DNA from: Silvibacterium acidisoli
GTDB taxonomy: Bacteria; Acidobacteriota; Terriglobia; Terriglobales; Acidobacteriaceae
Length of the DNA stretch: 64,000 bases
Direction of reading: 5' to 3'
NCBI GenBank assembly: GCA_022870745.1
Contig: CP085323.1
Coordinates: 1 to 64,000 of the forward strand
Shown: in pieces, positions 1 to 9,410 of the stretch
Layout of the letters: each line of letters opens with the position of its first letter
Numbering within the stretch: position 1 is the stretch's first letter
The notes under the pieces: model-generated
What the model was told of the DNA's origin: nothing
The model's database searches: none
The model's input: the letters and a program-made list of their open reading frames with translations, nothing else
Position numbers and translations under genes: made by a program

Positions 1-408
1 CGCTACATCTGCACAAAGGACATCGGCAAATACGCCACCATGATTGTGCTGAAACTCGGAGCGGACGGCCTGATGGAATACATCAACTGCGGCCACATTC
101 ATCCATTGCTGAGCCACAACGGCAACGTGCGACGCCTCAGCGCCTCGAATCTGCCCATCGGCCTGATCGAAGAGGTCAGGTTCAACGCCCACTCCGTGCA
201 GCTCTCACCAGCAACGCGCGTGCTGGTTGTCACCGACGGCGTCACCGAAGCAGAAAATGCGGAAAAAGACTTCTTCGGAAACGTGCGTCTTGAGTCAGCG
301 TTTCGAAAGAGTGAAGGCATCGAAGACATTGCTGACTCCATTGCCGGCTTCTGCCGGGAAGAGCCATCGAACGACGACCGCACCATGGTCGAGATCTTCT
401 ATCGCTGA
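1..408 (+). CDS. SpoIIE/PP2C-type serine phosphatase, C-terminal part (5' truncated by window edge)
   Basis: The reading frame is open from base 1, so the true start lies outside the window; only the last 135 residues are present. The visible part holds the end of a PP2C-like SpoIIE phosphatase domain: a VVTDGVTEAEN segment (the TDG metal-binding loop), then FFG, and a terminal NDDRTMVEIFY stretch matching the family's DDxT motif. Such enzymes dephosphorylate anti-anti-sigma-type proteins or act at the end of partner-switching signalling chains. A second phosphatase of the same family lies at 5369-6559, with similar C-terminal motifs, so the region carries two. The upstream sensor part cannot be seen, so its input is unknown. 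Family call is firm; substrate unknown. Confidence 0.85.
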   Translation, partial: RYICTKDIGKYATMIVLKLGADGLMEYINCGHIHPLLSHNGNVRRLSASNLPIGLIEEVRFNAHSVQLSPATRVLVVTDGVTEAENAEKDFFGNVRLESAFRKSEGIEDIADSIAGFCREEPSNDDRTMVEIFYR

Positions 409-420
409 TTCCATAAAAAA

Positions 421-445
421 GGCGCTGGCAAAAGCCAGCGCCTTT
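421..445. terminator. Bidirectional Rho-independent terminator
   Basis: A perfect 9-bp stem, GGCGCTGGC / GCCAGCGCC, with a 4-base loop lies between two convergent genes. On the plus strand it ends in TTT; on the minus strand the preceding A run gives six Ts, so it is strongest as the terminator of the E1 gene that ends at 462. Confidence 0.85.
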
Positions 446-461
446 CACTAAGCCGGGCCTT

Positions 462-2675
462 CTAGAACTTCCGCAGGCCTACGATCGCCTGAAACAGATC
501 GTCCGGCTGCGGCAGAATCACGTCTTCGAGGATCGGCTGGTACGCGACAAATGTATCGAGCGACGCGACGCGCTTCACCGGCGCATCCAGGTCCATGAAG
601 AGTTCATCGGCGATGCGCGCTGCAATCTCCGCGCCATAGCCCCAGCTCAGCATGTCTTCGTGCGCGACAATCACGCGGCTCGTCTTGCGGACCGACTCGG
701 CAATCGCCTCCCAATCGTACGGACTCAGCGAGCGCAGGTCGAGAATCTCCGTCTCGATGCCATGCTCACGCTGCGCCTTCTGCGCCGCCTGCAAGGCACG
801 CGGCACCACCGCGCCGTAGGTCACCAGCGTGAGGTCCTTACCTTCACGCACCTTCGCAGCCTTACCGAACGGGATCATGTAGTCCGGCCCCGGATACTGG
901 GCACGTCCATACGTCTCGCGATAAAGCCGCTTATGTTCGAGGAACATCACCGGGTCATCGCAGCGGATCGCAGTGCGCAGCAGTCCGGCGGCATCGAGCG
1001 CATTCGACGGATACACCACGCGGATGCCCGGCGTATGCGTAAAGATGCTCTCTCCCGACTGCGAGTGGTAGACCGACCCGCCGGTCAGGTAGCCGCCCGT
1101 CGGCACGCGGATCACCGCCGGGCAGGCCCAGGTTCCGTTCGAGCGCCAGCGCAGCAGAGGCAGCTCATTACGCAGCTGATGCATGGCAGGCCAGATGTAG
1201 TCGAAGAACTGGATCTCCACCACCGGCTTCATACCGCGAACCGCCATACCCAGTGCGCGGCCGACGATGTTAGCCTCGGCGAGCGGCGAATTGAAGACAC
1301 GCTCCGAACCGAATTCCTTCTGCAGGCCCGCCGTCAGCTTGAAGACGCCGCCCTTGCCCTTTACTAACCCCTGTTCCAGATACTCTTCGCGCGAGCAATC
1401 GGCCACATCTTCGCCGAAGATCACAATGCGCGGATCGCGCCGCATCTCGTCGCGCAGGCATGAGTTGATGAGTTCCACCATGGTGCGCTCTTTGCTGTCT
1501 GCCACCGATTGAGGCTTCGTCGCAAGAGCCGGGCTCGTAGGATCGAAGCTTTCCGAATAAACATGGCGGCGGATCTCCACCGCTTCCGGCTTGGGCAGCG
1601 GTGCGCGCAGTGCGCGGTCAGCCGCGATGCGTACTTCCTCGTCCGCGGCTTTCTCCAGCCGGTTGATTCCCTCGGCATCCAGGATGCCTTCGCGCAGCAG
1701 CAGCATCTGCGTCTTAGATAGAGGATCGCGCAATGCATCCGCATTGATCTCAGCTTCCGGACGATAAAGCTTCTCTTCGTCCGACAGGGAGTGCGAATAT
1801 GGCCGCGTGACATGGCCATGCACCATTGCCGGACCATTGCCCGCACGGCACCACGCCGCGGCTTCTTCGAAGGCTTGAACGCATGCAACGACGTCGGTGC
1901 CGTCGATTTCGGCAAAATGAAAGTTTGGGAAGTTCTTTACCAGGGCCGAGATATTGCCTCCCGGCGTATTGACCTCAACCGGCGTTGAGATGGCATAGCC
2001 GTTGTCTTCGATCACGAAGATCACAGGCAGCTTCTGGTTCGAGGCCGTGTTCAGCGACTCCCAGAACTCGCCCTGCGACGTGGAGCCCTCGCCGACGGAA
2101 ACGTAAACGACCTCGTCGCCGTGGAAGACAACATCCTTGTAGGCGCGGTAATCGCCTTCGTGCTTCACGGCCGTTTCAGGGTGTCGCGTGAAGTAGCGGC
2201 CCGCCTCGGCGCAGCCGATGGCGTGCAGGCACTGGCTGGCCGTTGCGGACGATTGCGAAACGATGTTCAGCCGCGGGCTGCTCCAGTGCGATGGCATCTG
2301 GCGCCCGCCGCTGGCCGGGTCAGTCGCCGCACCCACGCCCTGCAACAGCATGTCTTCAACGCTCACACCGAGCGCCATGCAAAGGCCGCGATCGCGATAG
2401 TAGGGGAAGAACCAGTCGTAGCCCGGTTTCAACACTACTCCCGCGGCTACCAACAAGGCCTCATGCCCGGCGCCGGATACCTGGAAAAAGATCTTCTGCT
2501 GATTCTTGAGCACGATCTCCCGGTCGTCGGTGCGACGCGAGAGGTACATCAGCCGATAGATCTCTACCAGCCGCTCAGGAGAAAGACCGGACGAGTCCGC
2601 TTGCACGGCGGACTGCTCCGTGCCTTCCGTCGTGCTCTTTCCTCGCTCTGCTACAGAACCTGAGTTGCGGGCCAT
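462..2675 (-). CDS. Fused 2-oxoacid dehydrogenase E1 component (alpha and beta subunits in one chain)
   Basis: Encodes a thiamine-diphosphate-dependent E1 that decarboxylates a 2-oxo acid (branched-chain 2-oxoacid or pyruvate type) and passes the acyl group to lipoyl-E2. The N-terminal ~390 residues are E1-alpha, with a TPP-binding segment [15 protein letters not shown] followed by EDNGYAIS. The C-terminal half is E1-beta, starting near [14 protein letters not shown] with [10 protein letters not shown]. Alpha and beta are normally separate genes; here they are one ~737-residue polypeptide. The frame extends to a GTG at 2687, but the ATG at 2675 is preceded by a G-rich stretch usable as ribosome binding site and is preferred. 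No E2 or E3 gene is next to it. A TACAAT hexamer at 2719-2724 (minus strand) may be its -10. Substrate specificity is inferred only at family level. Confidence 0.9.
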   Translation of the reverse strand: MARNSGSVAERGKSTTEGTEQSAVQADSSGLSPERLVEIYRLMYLSRRTDDREIVLKNQQKIFFQVSGAGHEALLVAAGVVLKPGYDWFFPYYRDRGLCMALGVSVEDMLLQGVGAATDPASGGRQMPSHWSSPRLNIVSQSSATASQCLHAIGCAEAGRYFTRHPETAVKHEGDYRAYKDVVFHGDEVVYVSVGEGSTSQGEFWESLNTASNQKLPVIFVIEDNGYAISTPVEVNTPGGNISALVKNFPNFHFAEIDGTDVVACVQAFEEAAAWCRAGNGPAMVHGHVTRPYSHSLSDEEKLYRPEAEINADALRDPLSKTQMLLLREGILDAEGINRLEKAADEEVRIAADRALRAPLPKPEAVEIRRHVYSESFDPTSPALATKPQSVADSKERTMVELINSCLRDEMRRDPRIVIFGEDVADCSREEYLEQGLVKGKGGVFKLTAGLQKEFGSERVFNSPLAEANIVGRALGMAVRGMKPVVEIQFFDYIWPAMHQLRNELPLLRWRSNGTWACPAVIRVPTGGYLTGGSVYHSQSGESIFTHTPGIRVVYPSNALDAAGLLRTAIRCDDPVMFLEHKRLYRETYGRAQYPGPDYMIPFGKAAKVREGKDLTLVTYGAVVPRALQAAQKAQREHGIETEILDLRSLSPYDWEAIAESVRKTSRVIVAHEDMLSWGYGAEIAARIADELFMDLDAPVKRVASLDTFVAYQPILEDVILPQPDDLFQAIVGLRKF

Positions 2676-2687
2676 TCCATCCCCCAC

Positions 2688-3030
2688 TGCATTCTTTTCT
2701 TACTGGAACCAAGAGACTATTGTACAGGGCAGCCATCGTCCCACACGACACCTGCAGCCTTCAACCGGTAGACACAAATCATTGCTGTCCGGAACAACCT
2801 GTCTTAGACTCGCAACGCCCGGCAGACGACTCAAACTCCTCCAGGATCGACGCCCGAGGCGCTTCACAACCCTGTTTCCCTTCTGTTCGTTGCGGGATTG
2901 ACCGGTGTTTTACTGCCGTGCTTTAATGGCGCGTTTTGTGCGGGTTGTCTTTCGGCGCACGCTGTCTGCAGAGGCGCCGGAAACGGCCCGTAAGAGGCAG
3001 CAATCCCTCACGGGCCCTGGAGGATGTTGA
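2688..3030. promoter_or_regulatory. Divergent intergenic region with leader hairpin before hppA
   Basis: This 343-base gap separates the divergent E1 and pyrophosphatase genes. On the minus side TACAAT (2719-2724) resembles a -10 for E1; I could not find a convincing -35. Just before hppA a hairpin GGCCCGT/ACGGGCC (2985-2991 with 3010-3016) abuts the ribosome binding site GGAGG (3019-3023), 7 bases from the ATG. Short frames in the gap have no coding character. Confidence 0.5.
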
Positions 3031-5292
3031 ATGGCATTCACTTCACTAGCGGTGGCAGCGTGGCAGGCTAATCCGATGCCCCCGGCCGACGACGGCAGTC
3101 TTTACCTTTGGATCGCACTGGCAACCGGTGTGCTGGGTCTGCTGGCCGCCATTCTCTTCTCCCGTTCCGTTCTCAGCGCCGACTCCGGCAACCCGGACAT
3201 GCAGCGCATCTCCAACGCCATCCGGCAGGGCGCCGAAGCCTTCATGAAACGCCAGTACGGCACCATCGCCCTCATCGCCATAGTCCTGGCAGTCGTGCTT
3301 TACATCGGATACCGTCTTTCTCCCGTTACCGCTCCCTACGCGAATAAAGTTGTCATCAGCTTCCTGATCGGCGCCACCTGCTCCGCCCTTTCCGGCCAGA
3401 CCGGCATGTGGGTTTCGATCCGTGCGAATATCCGTACCGCATCGGCAGCCCGCAACAGCATGGGCGCTGCCCTCAGGATCGCCCTCCATGGCGGGGCCGT
3501 GACCGGCCTGGTCGTCGTCGGGCTGTCCCTGTTGGGCGTCGGCGTGCTCTTTCTGCTATTTGGCGGGTTACACGATCCGCAACAGGCCCCTTACCAGCTT
3601 GTAGGCTTTGGCTTTGGAGCCTCGCTCGTAGCTCTCTTTGCCCAGCTTGGCGGCGGCATCTACACCAAGGCGGCTGACGTCGGTGCGGATCTCGTCGGAA
3701 AAGTCGAAGCCGGAATCCCTGAAGACGACCCGCGCAACCCCGCCGTGATCGCCGACCTTGTAGGTGACAATGTGGGCGACTGCGCCGGCCGAGGCGCGGA
3801 CATCTTCGAGTCCACCGCTGCTGAAAACGTTGGCGCCATGATCCTTGGCGCTGCCCTTTACCCCGTCTTCGGGCTCAAGGGCATTCTCTTTCCGCTGATC
3901 GTTCAGGCCATCAACCTGGTCGCCAGCATCGTCGGCGTCAGCATCGTGCACAGCAAGGAAGACGAAGACCCGATGCATGCCCTGAACAAGGGCTACTACG
4001 TCACTACGCTGCTCGCGCTCGCCGGCTTCGCCGTGGCCATCTACTTCATGCTCGGCGCACGCTGGTGGCTGCTTGGCTCCGGCATCTGCGGCATCGTTAC
4101 ATCGTTCCTCTTCGTCCGCATCACCGAGTACTACACGGAAACCCGCTTCAAACCGGTGCAGGCCATCGCGCACGCATCGGAAACCGGACCGGCTACCAAC
4201 ATCATCCAGGGCCTTGCGCTCGGCATGGAGACGCCCGCGCTGCCGGTTGTCGTCATCAGCGCGGCACTGCTGCTCAGCTATTACTTCGGCACGCGCGGGC
4301 TTGAAGACGTCACCACTATTTCGAACTACGCCAAGGGTATCTACGGCACCGCCATCGCAACCATGGGCATGCTCTCCTCAGCCGCCTACATTCTCGCGAT
4401 GGACACCTTCGGCCCCATCACCGACAACGCCGGCGGCATCATCGAGATGAGCGAACAGCCGGAAAACGTTCGCGAAAAGACCGACAAGCTCGACGCCGCA
4501 GGCAACACCACCAAGGCGCTCACCAAGGGTTACGCGATCGGTTCTGCATCGCTCGCGGCCTTCCTTCTCTTCTCCGCCTACCTTGCAACCATTCACGACA
4601 TCGTAGCGAACCGCGTCGCCGCGGCAGGCGGAGTGATGCCCGCAGGCTGGAGCTTTTCCAACGTCAACCTCGCGTCAGTGCCCGTCTTTGTAGGCGCGCT
4701 GCTCGGCGCAATGCTTACCTACCTCTTCTCGTCGCTGGCCATCAAAGCCGTGGGACGCACAGCCCAGACCGTCATCGAGGATGTGAGGGCGCAATTCGCC
4801 GAAAATCCCGGCATCATGCAGGGCACCGCGCATCCCGATTACGGCCGCTGCGTGCGCATCGTGACCGGCGCAGCGCTGAAAGAGATGGTGCTGCCCGGAA
4901 TCCTTGCCGTAGCCATGCCATTGCTCGTGGGGCTCATCTTCCGCCACTTCGGAGTCCGCTTCAACACACGTGAATTGGACGCAGTGCCGATGATTCACGG
5001 CCACCCGGTCAACCTGAGCGGAGCCGAAGCTGTCGCAGCTCTGCTGATGGTGGGAACCATCAGCGGCGTGCTGCTCGCCATGCTCATGAACAACGGCGGC
5101 GGCGCATGGGACAACGCCAAGAAGCTCATCGAAACCGGAGCGCACGGCGGCAAGCGTTCTGAAGCGCACAAAGCAGCAGTTGTCGGCGACACCGTCGGCG
5201 ACCCCTTCAAGGATACTGCGGGGCCATCTCTGCACGTGCTGATTAAGCTGCTGGCCACCGTTACACTTGTGCTCGCGCCTCTGTTCCTCTAA
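3031..5292 (+). CDS. hppA: Membrane-bound proton-translocating pyrophosphatase, K+-independent type
   Basis: Integral membrane enzyme (753 residues, about 16 helices) that couples pyrophosphate hydrolysis to proton export, saving energy from biosynthetic PPi. The pyrophosphate-binding loop DVGADLVGKVEAGIPEDD is followed by NPAVIADLVGDNVGDCAGRG, both hallmark Asp-rich signatures, and the C-terminal loop has DTVGDPFKDTAGP. The determinant loop reads GNTTKALTKG: Lys at residue 495 and Thr three residues on are the pair typical of K+-independent H+-pumps, whereas K+-dependent enzymes have Ala at the first position. The start is set by GGAGG 7 bases upstream, after a small leader hairpin. It is transcribed alone, ending in its own hairpin. 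Confidence 0.95.
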   Translation: MAFTSLAVAAWQANPMPPADDGSLYLWIALATGVLGLLAAILFSRSVLSADSGNPDMQRISNAIRQGAEAFMKRQYGTIALIAIVLAVVLYIGYRLSPVTAPYANKVVISFLIGATCSALSGQTGMWVSIRANIRTASAARNSMGAALRIALHGGAVTGLVVVGLSLLGVGVLFLLFGGLHDPQQAPYQLVGFGFGASLVALFAQLGGGIYTKAADVGADLVGKVEAGIPEDDPRNPAVIADLVGDNVGDCAGRGADIFESTAAENVGAMILGAALYPVFGLKGILFPLIVQAINLVASIVGVSIVHSKEDEDPMHALNKGYYVTTLLALAGFAVAIYFMLGARWWLLGSGICGIVTSFLFVRITEYYTETRFKPVQAIAHASETGPATNIIQGLALGMETPALPVVVISAALLLSYYFGTRGLEDVTTISNYAKGIYGTAIATMGMLSSAAYILAMDTFGPITDNAGGIIEMSEQPENVREKTDKLDAAGNTTKALTKGYAIGSASLAAFLLFSAYLATIHDIVANRVAAAGGVMPAGWSFSNVNLASVPVFVGALLGAMLTYLFSSLAIKAVGRTAQTVIEDVRAQFAENPGIMQGTAHPDYGRCVRIVTGAALKEMVLPGILAVAMPLLVGLIFRHFGVRFNTRELDAVPMIHGHPVNLSGAEAVAALLMVGTISGVLLAMLMNNGGGAWDNAKKLIETGAHGGKRSEAHKAAVVGDTVGDPFKDTAGPSLHVLIKLLATVTLVLAPLFL

Positions 5293-5296
5293 ATCC

Positions 5297-5332
5297 AACG
5301 GGCGGAGAAAAACTTCTTCGCCCGTTTCTCCC
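5297..5332 (+). terminator. Terminator hairpin after hppA
   Basis: AACGGGCG (5297-5304) pairs with CGCCCGTT (5319-5326). The inner GAGAA/TTCTT continues the helix, giving 13 pairs with one G-T wobble and an AAAC loop. It is followed by TCTCCC rather than a clean T run. Confidence 0.65.
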
Positions 5333-5368
5333 TTCCCGACTCATTTCTGCGTGTAAGCTGTCTCAACG

Positions 5369-6559
5369 ATGGCGTCTTCTTCCCAAAAGCCCTGGTATCT
5401 CACTCCTTCCAAGCGCTGGACCCACTTCCGCATGGTCCCCATGCGGCAACTGCGAAGCCTGCTGATCGCAGTCTTCTGCCTCTTCTCAATTCTGGGCTTC
5501 TACTCCGACCTCATGTCCGACGGCACGGTGCCATACGCGACAGCGCTGGCCATCGCGGCCATCAGCGGGCTCTGTGCCGTGATATGGATCATCGTGATTG
5601 CCCGCGCACCGATACTCGTCATCTGGATCTGGGTCGCATGCCAGTTCAGTATCGGCTTCGTCGACTGGGGAGTTGCAACGTGGATGAATAAGACCTTCCA
5701 CCTGCGCGATACCCCTATGCGCACGGGTGTCCACTTCGCATCCATGATGATCCTGCTCGCGGTGATAATCTCTTACATCTTTTTCATCGCCTACATCCGC
5801 ACCCAGGGCAAGGAGTCTTTTCGCCTGCGCAACGAACTGGAACTGGCACACGGCATTCAGAAGACGCTGGTTCCGCCTATCGCCCTGGCAACTGCACGCT
5901 ACGAGGTCTACGGGCTCTCCCAGCCCAGTGAAAAAGTTGGCGGAGATCTTGTCGACGCGCTCAGCCTGCCCGGCGGCGATGCTGTCGCCTACCTTGCCGA
6001 TATCGCAGGGCACGGCCTGCAGGCCGGCATCCTCATGGGCATGCTCAAAACCGCAGTCCGCACCTCTCTTCTGGACGCGAACGAACACAAGCCGGAGGAG
6101 ACCCTGCCCGTCCTGCTGCGACAGATCAACACCGTTCTACCCGCGGTGAAAGAGCCGCAGATGTACGCCACATTCACCGGCATGCGCCTCGGCATCGATG
6201 GCACCGTACACTACGCTCTCGCCGCAAGCCCGCCGCTGCTGCATTGGCAGGCGGGGCCTCAACCGTCGCTCTCGCACGTCGAAGAGTCTCAGTTCCCGCT
6301 GGGCCTGCTGCCCGTCGACAGCTTCGACGGCTCGCACATTCAAACGCAGAAGGGCGACCTGCTGGTCGTCGCTACAGACGGCATCCTGGAAGTATGTAAC
6401 GGTGAAGGGGAGGAATTCGGAATCGACCGGCTGAAAAACATCATCGCTCAGCATCCGCAGGCACCGCTTCCCGAACTCGCACAGACAATTCTGGAAGACG
6501 CGCGCGGCTTCGGCAAGCAGGTCGATGATCAGACCATCCTGCTGGTGCGTTGCTTATAG
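5369..6559 (+). CDS. Membrane-anchored SpoIIE/PP2C-type serine phosphatase
   Basis: A 396-residue protein with four to five hydrophobic segments in the first ~145 residues (for example LLIAVFCLFSILGFYSDLM and MMILLAVIISYIFFIAYI), a short linker, and a cytosolic SpoIIE/PP2C phosphatase domain. Catalytic-domain landmarks are EKVGGDLVDAL (metal-binding Asp residues), DIAGHGLQAGIL, VATDGILEV and DDQTILLV. By family it dephosphorylates a regulatory protein in a partner-switching or stress pathway, sensing through the membrane segment. No anti-sigma or STAS-domain gene is adjacent, so the partner is unknown. No Shine-Dalgarno precedes the ATG; a TAAGCT hexamer ends 9 bases upstream, suggesting a leaderless transcript. 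Its last six bases overlap the convergent DinB-like gene. Confidence 0.9.
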   Translation: MASSSQKPWYLTPSKRWTHFRMVPMRQLRSLLIAVFCLFSILGFYSDLMSDGTVPYATALAIAAISGLCAVIWIIVIARAPILVIWIWVACQFSIGFVDWGVATWMNKTFHLRDTPMRTGVHFASMMILLAVIISYIFFIAYIRTQGKESFRLRNELELAHGIQKTLVPPIALATARYEVYGLSQPSEKVGGDLVDALSLPGGDAVAYLADIAGHGLQAGILMGMLKTAVRTSLLDANEHKPEETLPVLLRQINTVLPAVKEPQMYATFTGMRLGIDGTVHYALAASPPLLHWQAGPQPSLSHVEESQFPLGLLPVDSFDGSHIQTQKGDLLVVATDGILEVCNGEGEEFGIDRLKNIIAQHPQAPLPELAQTILEDARGFGKQVDDQTILLVRCL

Positions 6560-7066
6560 AGAGCGCACCACTTTGGCTGTCGTCACGACCTGCCCCATGT
6601 GCCGCTGGGTGTGATCGGCAATGTGCACCAGGAGCCCGCCGATAGTCGTTGGCAACTGCTTCCTGCCCACGCCTCGCGGATGCTCCAGGTCAGCCTTGGA
6701 GAAGGCTCGGATCCGTTCCGCTGCTTTGTCCAGAGCCTCGTGAAACTCCGACAGAATCTCGGCCTGCGAGATGGAGGAATCAGCCTCGGTCTTGAGCGCC
6801 GTAAGCTGCTCCTCATTCAACTGATTGCCCTCCGCATATGTCAGCAACCGGTCAAGACTGCGTGCAATGTGCCGCATGTGGAAGCTGATCGCGGGCAGTC
6901 CATGCGGCTTCGCGTGAAACTGCTCTGCGCTGAAGCCGTCCGTCCAGCGCACAACATCTTCACGAGCGAGGTCGAGAGCATGCAGCACACCGCGCAGTAC
7001 CGCCGGCACGTCCGTGTAGGTGCCGCGCAGCCAGGGCTCAGGTGCGGACGAGACAGGTGTGTTCAT
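6554..7066 (-). CDS. DinB-superfamily protein (putative metal-dependent)
   Basis: A 170-residue protein with the four-helix DinB/YfiT pattern. The three metal-ligand histidines are visible in FHMRHIARSLDR and in HIADHTQRHMGQV near the C terminus. Members are often thiol-dependent transferases or damage-associated proteins, but many have no known function. It is the last gene after the ABC importer: the importer's TAG stop shares its last base with a possible GTG start at 7069, and an ATG follows at 7066. That tight junction suggests cotranscription with the importer, though the functional link is not evident. The 3' end overlaps the convergent phosphatase gene by six bases. Confidence 0.8.
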   Translation of the reverse strand: MNTPVSSAPEPWLRGTYTDVPAVLRGVLHALDLAREDVVRWTDGFSAEQFHAKPHGLPAISFHMRHIARSLDRLLTYAEGNQLNEEQLTALKTEADSSISQAEILSEFHEALDKAAERIRAFSKADLEHPRGVGRKQLPTTIGGLLVHIADHTQRHMGQVVTTAKVVRSL

Positions 7067-7068
7067 CA

Positions 7069-7983
7069 CTACAATCCTCGTTTCTGACGAAATTCTCGCA
7101 CGACTACGGCCGGATCGCGATGCTCGCCATCCACGGCCTCATTCATGTCCTGCATATCTTCGGCCGAAATCTTCCCTGCCAGCGCCGCCAGCGCATCGTT
7201 GATCTGAGGCCAGCGCTTCAGAGCCGCATCCGAGAAAAGCGGCACCGCCTGGTACGGCGGAAAATAATGCTTGTCATCCTTCAGCGCGACCAGCCCCATC
7301 GCCCTGATCGGCCCGTCAGTCGAGTTCCCCGCGATAATATCTACCTGGCGCGCCTGCAAGGCCCGATAGAGCAGCCCGAGGTCCATCGTCCGCGGCGATC
7401 CATCGAAGGTCAGGCCGTAGGCTTTGCTCAGGCCCGGCAAGCCATCGGGACGCTGTTGAAATTCATAGCCAACGCCGAGCTTCCACTGTGGGGCATACCG
7501 AGCCGCTTCGCTCAGAGTGGATACATGCAACCGCCGCGCATCGTCTCCGCGAAGGATCATGGCAAAGGTATTCTCAAATCCAAGCGGGGGGCCGACCGTG
7601 ATGTTGTATTTCTGCTGGTAGAGCCGCTTCACCGTGGCCAGCACCGCATCGGGATCTCGATCCACCGGCTGCTTCAGGATCGCCGTAAGCGCCGTGCCTG
7701 TGTACTCCGGATATCCATCGATGCGCCCGGAAATGAGCGCCTGCTGGCAGATGTAGCTACCGGCAAGATAGAAGCGCCTCTCGACTTCAAGATGTGCCTT
7801 CGCCTCAATCTCCTGCGCAATCAACTCGCCCAGAACGACCTGCTCGGTAAAGTTCTTCGCGCCGATGACAGGGTGATCAGACCTCGGAGGTGAGCAGCCG
7901 GCAAGCAACACCGCCGTGAATGCCACTGTAACGGCTACAAACCCCTGAAGAGCCCTCTGGATTGGTCGCAGGGCACGCATCAT
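7069..7983 (-). CDS. Osmoprotectant/glycine-betaine-type ABC transporter substrate-binding lipoprotein
   Basis: A 304-residue binding protein of the OpuC/ProX (QAT) family. The N terminus is a lipoprotein signal with lipobox LLAGC, Cys at residue 30. The mature start VIGAKNFTEQVVLGELIAQEIE is the family's typical first strand and helix, and IIAGNSTDGPI is its conserved ligand-loop motif. It would deliver a quaternary amine such as glycine betaine, choline or carnitine to the permease encoded just upstream. ATGA-type overlap (7980-7983) couples it to the permease gene, and DinB follows with one base of overlap. Exact substrate cannot be told from sequence. Confidence 0.9.
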   Translation of the reverse strand: MMRALRPIQRALQGFVAVTVAFTAVLLAGCSPPRSDHPVIGAKNFTEQVVLGELIAQEIEAKAHLEVERRFYLAGSYICQQALISGRIDGYPEYTGTALTAILKQPVDRDPDAVLATVKRLYQQKYNITVGPPLGFENTFAMILRGDDARRLHVSTLSEAARYAPQWKLGVGYEFQQRPDGLPGLSKAYGLTFDGSPRTMDLGLLYRALQARQVDIIAGNSTDGPIRAMGLVALKDDKHYFPPYQAVPLFSDAALKRWPQINDALAALAGKISAEDMQDMNEAVDGEHRDPAVVVREFRQKRGL

Positions 7984-8609
7984 CGCTCCGCCCGCATCCG
8001 TTTCTCGAAAATCCCCAGCACCCCATCCGCCACAAGCGCCAACAAGGCCGCAGGAATCGCACCTGCCAGCACGAGCCGGTTATCGACTGAAGCCACGCCG
8101 CGAAAGATGAACTCGCCAAGACCGCCTGCGCCCACAGCAGCCGCGATGGTCGCGATGCCAACGCAGGTCACCGTGGCTGTTCTCAATCCGGCAAGTATGA
8201 ACGATGCCGCCAGCGGAAGCTCTACCTTGAAGAGCCGCTGCGTGCCCGTCAGCCCAAGCGCATGCGCCACTTCCACAACAGCGGGGTCGATGCCGCGAAT
8301 CCCCGCGTAGGTATTGCGCAGAATCGGCAGAATCGCATAGGCTGTCAGCGCGACGATCGCGATACGCGCCGCACGCTCGCCCAGCCACGGTAGCGGCAAC
8401 AGAAAGCCAAACATCGCAAGTGACGGAATGGTCTGCAGAACGTTCGCCACAGCCAGCACCGGCTTTGCCCATCGCGGAGAGCGCGTCAGCCATACGCCGA
8501 TCGGCACGCTGATGCCTGTGGCAAAAAGCATCGCAGCGCCGGTCAGCCAGAGGTGCTCCAGGGTAAGAGTCACTATCTCGCTGCCGTACTGCGAAAAGAA
8601 TCCACTCAT
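7980..8609 (-). CDS. Osmoprotectant-type ABC transporter permease
   Basis: A 209-residue inner-membrane permease with about six hydrophobic segments. It carries the cytoplasmic EAA loop, EVAHALGLTGTQRLFKVELP, that docks to the ATPase, preceded by LPILRNTYAGIRGIDPAVV, typical of the OpuCB/ProW-like BPD_transp_1 family. Only one permease gene is present, whereas OpuC of Bacillus has two; a single protein may form a homodimer. Four-base overlaps with the ATPase gene (8606-8609) and the binding-protein gene (7980-7983) indicate one translationally coupled operon. Confidence 0.92.
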   Translation of the reverse strand: MSGFFSQYGSEIVTLTLEHLWLTGAAMLFATGISVPIGVWLTRSPRWAKPVLAVANVLQTIPSLAMFGFLLPLPWLGERAARIAIVALTAYAILPILRNTYAGIRGIDPAVVEVAHALGLTGTQRLFKVELPLAASFILAGLRTATVTCVGIATIAAAVGAGGLGEFIFRGVASVDNRLVLAGAIPAALLALVADGVLGIFEKRMRAER

Positions 8610-9358
8610 CTTGGCTTCTTCTCGCCACGATGAAAGGCGCGTACATATTCACGTATTTCAGGCTGGTCGGAGTGAAGAAACTCCTGAGCAGGCAGGTCGG
8701 CCACCACTTTGCCCTGATGCATCAGTACGATCCGCGAGGCGAGATACAGCGCCTCATCCAGATCGTGTGTCACCAGCAGGACCGTCTTCTTCAGCTTGCC
8801 AAGCAGATCGCGCAGCATGTCCTGCATTTCGGCACGAGTCAGCGGATCGAGAGCCCCAAACGGCTCATCCATCAAAAGAATTTCGGGGTCCGCCGCCAGC
8901 GCCCGTGCCAGCCCCACGCGTTGCCGTTGTCCTCCGGAAAGCTGGCGTGGATAGCGATGTGCAAAGTTCGCAGGATCGAGACCTACTGATGTGAGGAGAT
9001 GATCGCTGCGCCGTTTGCGCTCGACCCGCTGCGCCCCCATCGCCTCCGGCACCACTTCGACGTTGCGCGCAACGGTGAAGTGCGGAAACAGACCCGTTTC
9101 CTGGATCACGTAACCGATGCTGCGCCGCAGGTCTGTGGCCATCACGTCCAGCACCCGCTGGCCGCTTACCCACACCTCGCCACCCGTCGGCTCAATCATG
9201 CGATTTACGGTGCGCAGCAGCGTCGTTTTACCCGAACCGCTGCGGCCAAGAATCGCCGTCGTCGTGCCCTCTTCGAGGCTTAACGAAATGCCATCCAGCA
9301 GGCGGCGCGCCTGTGGCGTCTCCAGCACAACATCCCGAAATTCAATCGCAGCAGCCAT
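8606..9358 (-). CDS. Osmoprotectant-type ABC transporter ATP-binding protein
   Basis: A 250-residue ABC ATPase, first gene of the importer operon. Walker A is GRSGSGKTT, the signature is LSGGQRQRVGLARAL, and Walker B with the D-loop is ILLMDEPFGALDP; VTHDLDEAL supplies the switch His. It is close to OpuCA/ProV in pattern but stops right after the nucleotide-binding domain. The C-terminal CBS pair that gates many osmoregulatory relatives is missing, so ionic-strength sensing may be absent or placed elsewhere. The preceding gap to the acyltransferase (9359-9410) is short but that gene runs on the same strand and ends just upstream, so a shared transcript is possible. Confidence 0.93.
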   Translation of the reverse strand: MAAAIEFRDVVLETPQARRLLDGISLSLEEGTTTAILGRSGSGKTTLLRTVNRMIEPTGGEVWVSGQRVLDVMATDLRRSIGYVIQETGLFPHFTVARNVEVVPEAMGAQRVERKRRSDHLLTSVGLDPANFAHRYPRQLSGGQRQRVGLARALAADPEILLMDEPFGALDPLTRAEMQDMLRDLLGKLKKTVLLVTHDLDEALYLASRIVLMHQGKVVADLPAQEFLHSDQPEIREYVRAFHRGEKKPR

Positions 9359-9410
9359 AAGAGTCCATCCAGTGTACCCGCGGCTGCTTTCCTGTTGTCA
9401 GAGAAACCTG

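Noticed and set aside
2620..2926. Short plus-strand frames 2620-2901 and 2720-2926
   Set aside because: They span the E1 start and its upstream region, with no ribosome binding site or recognisable protein features.
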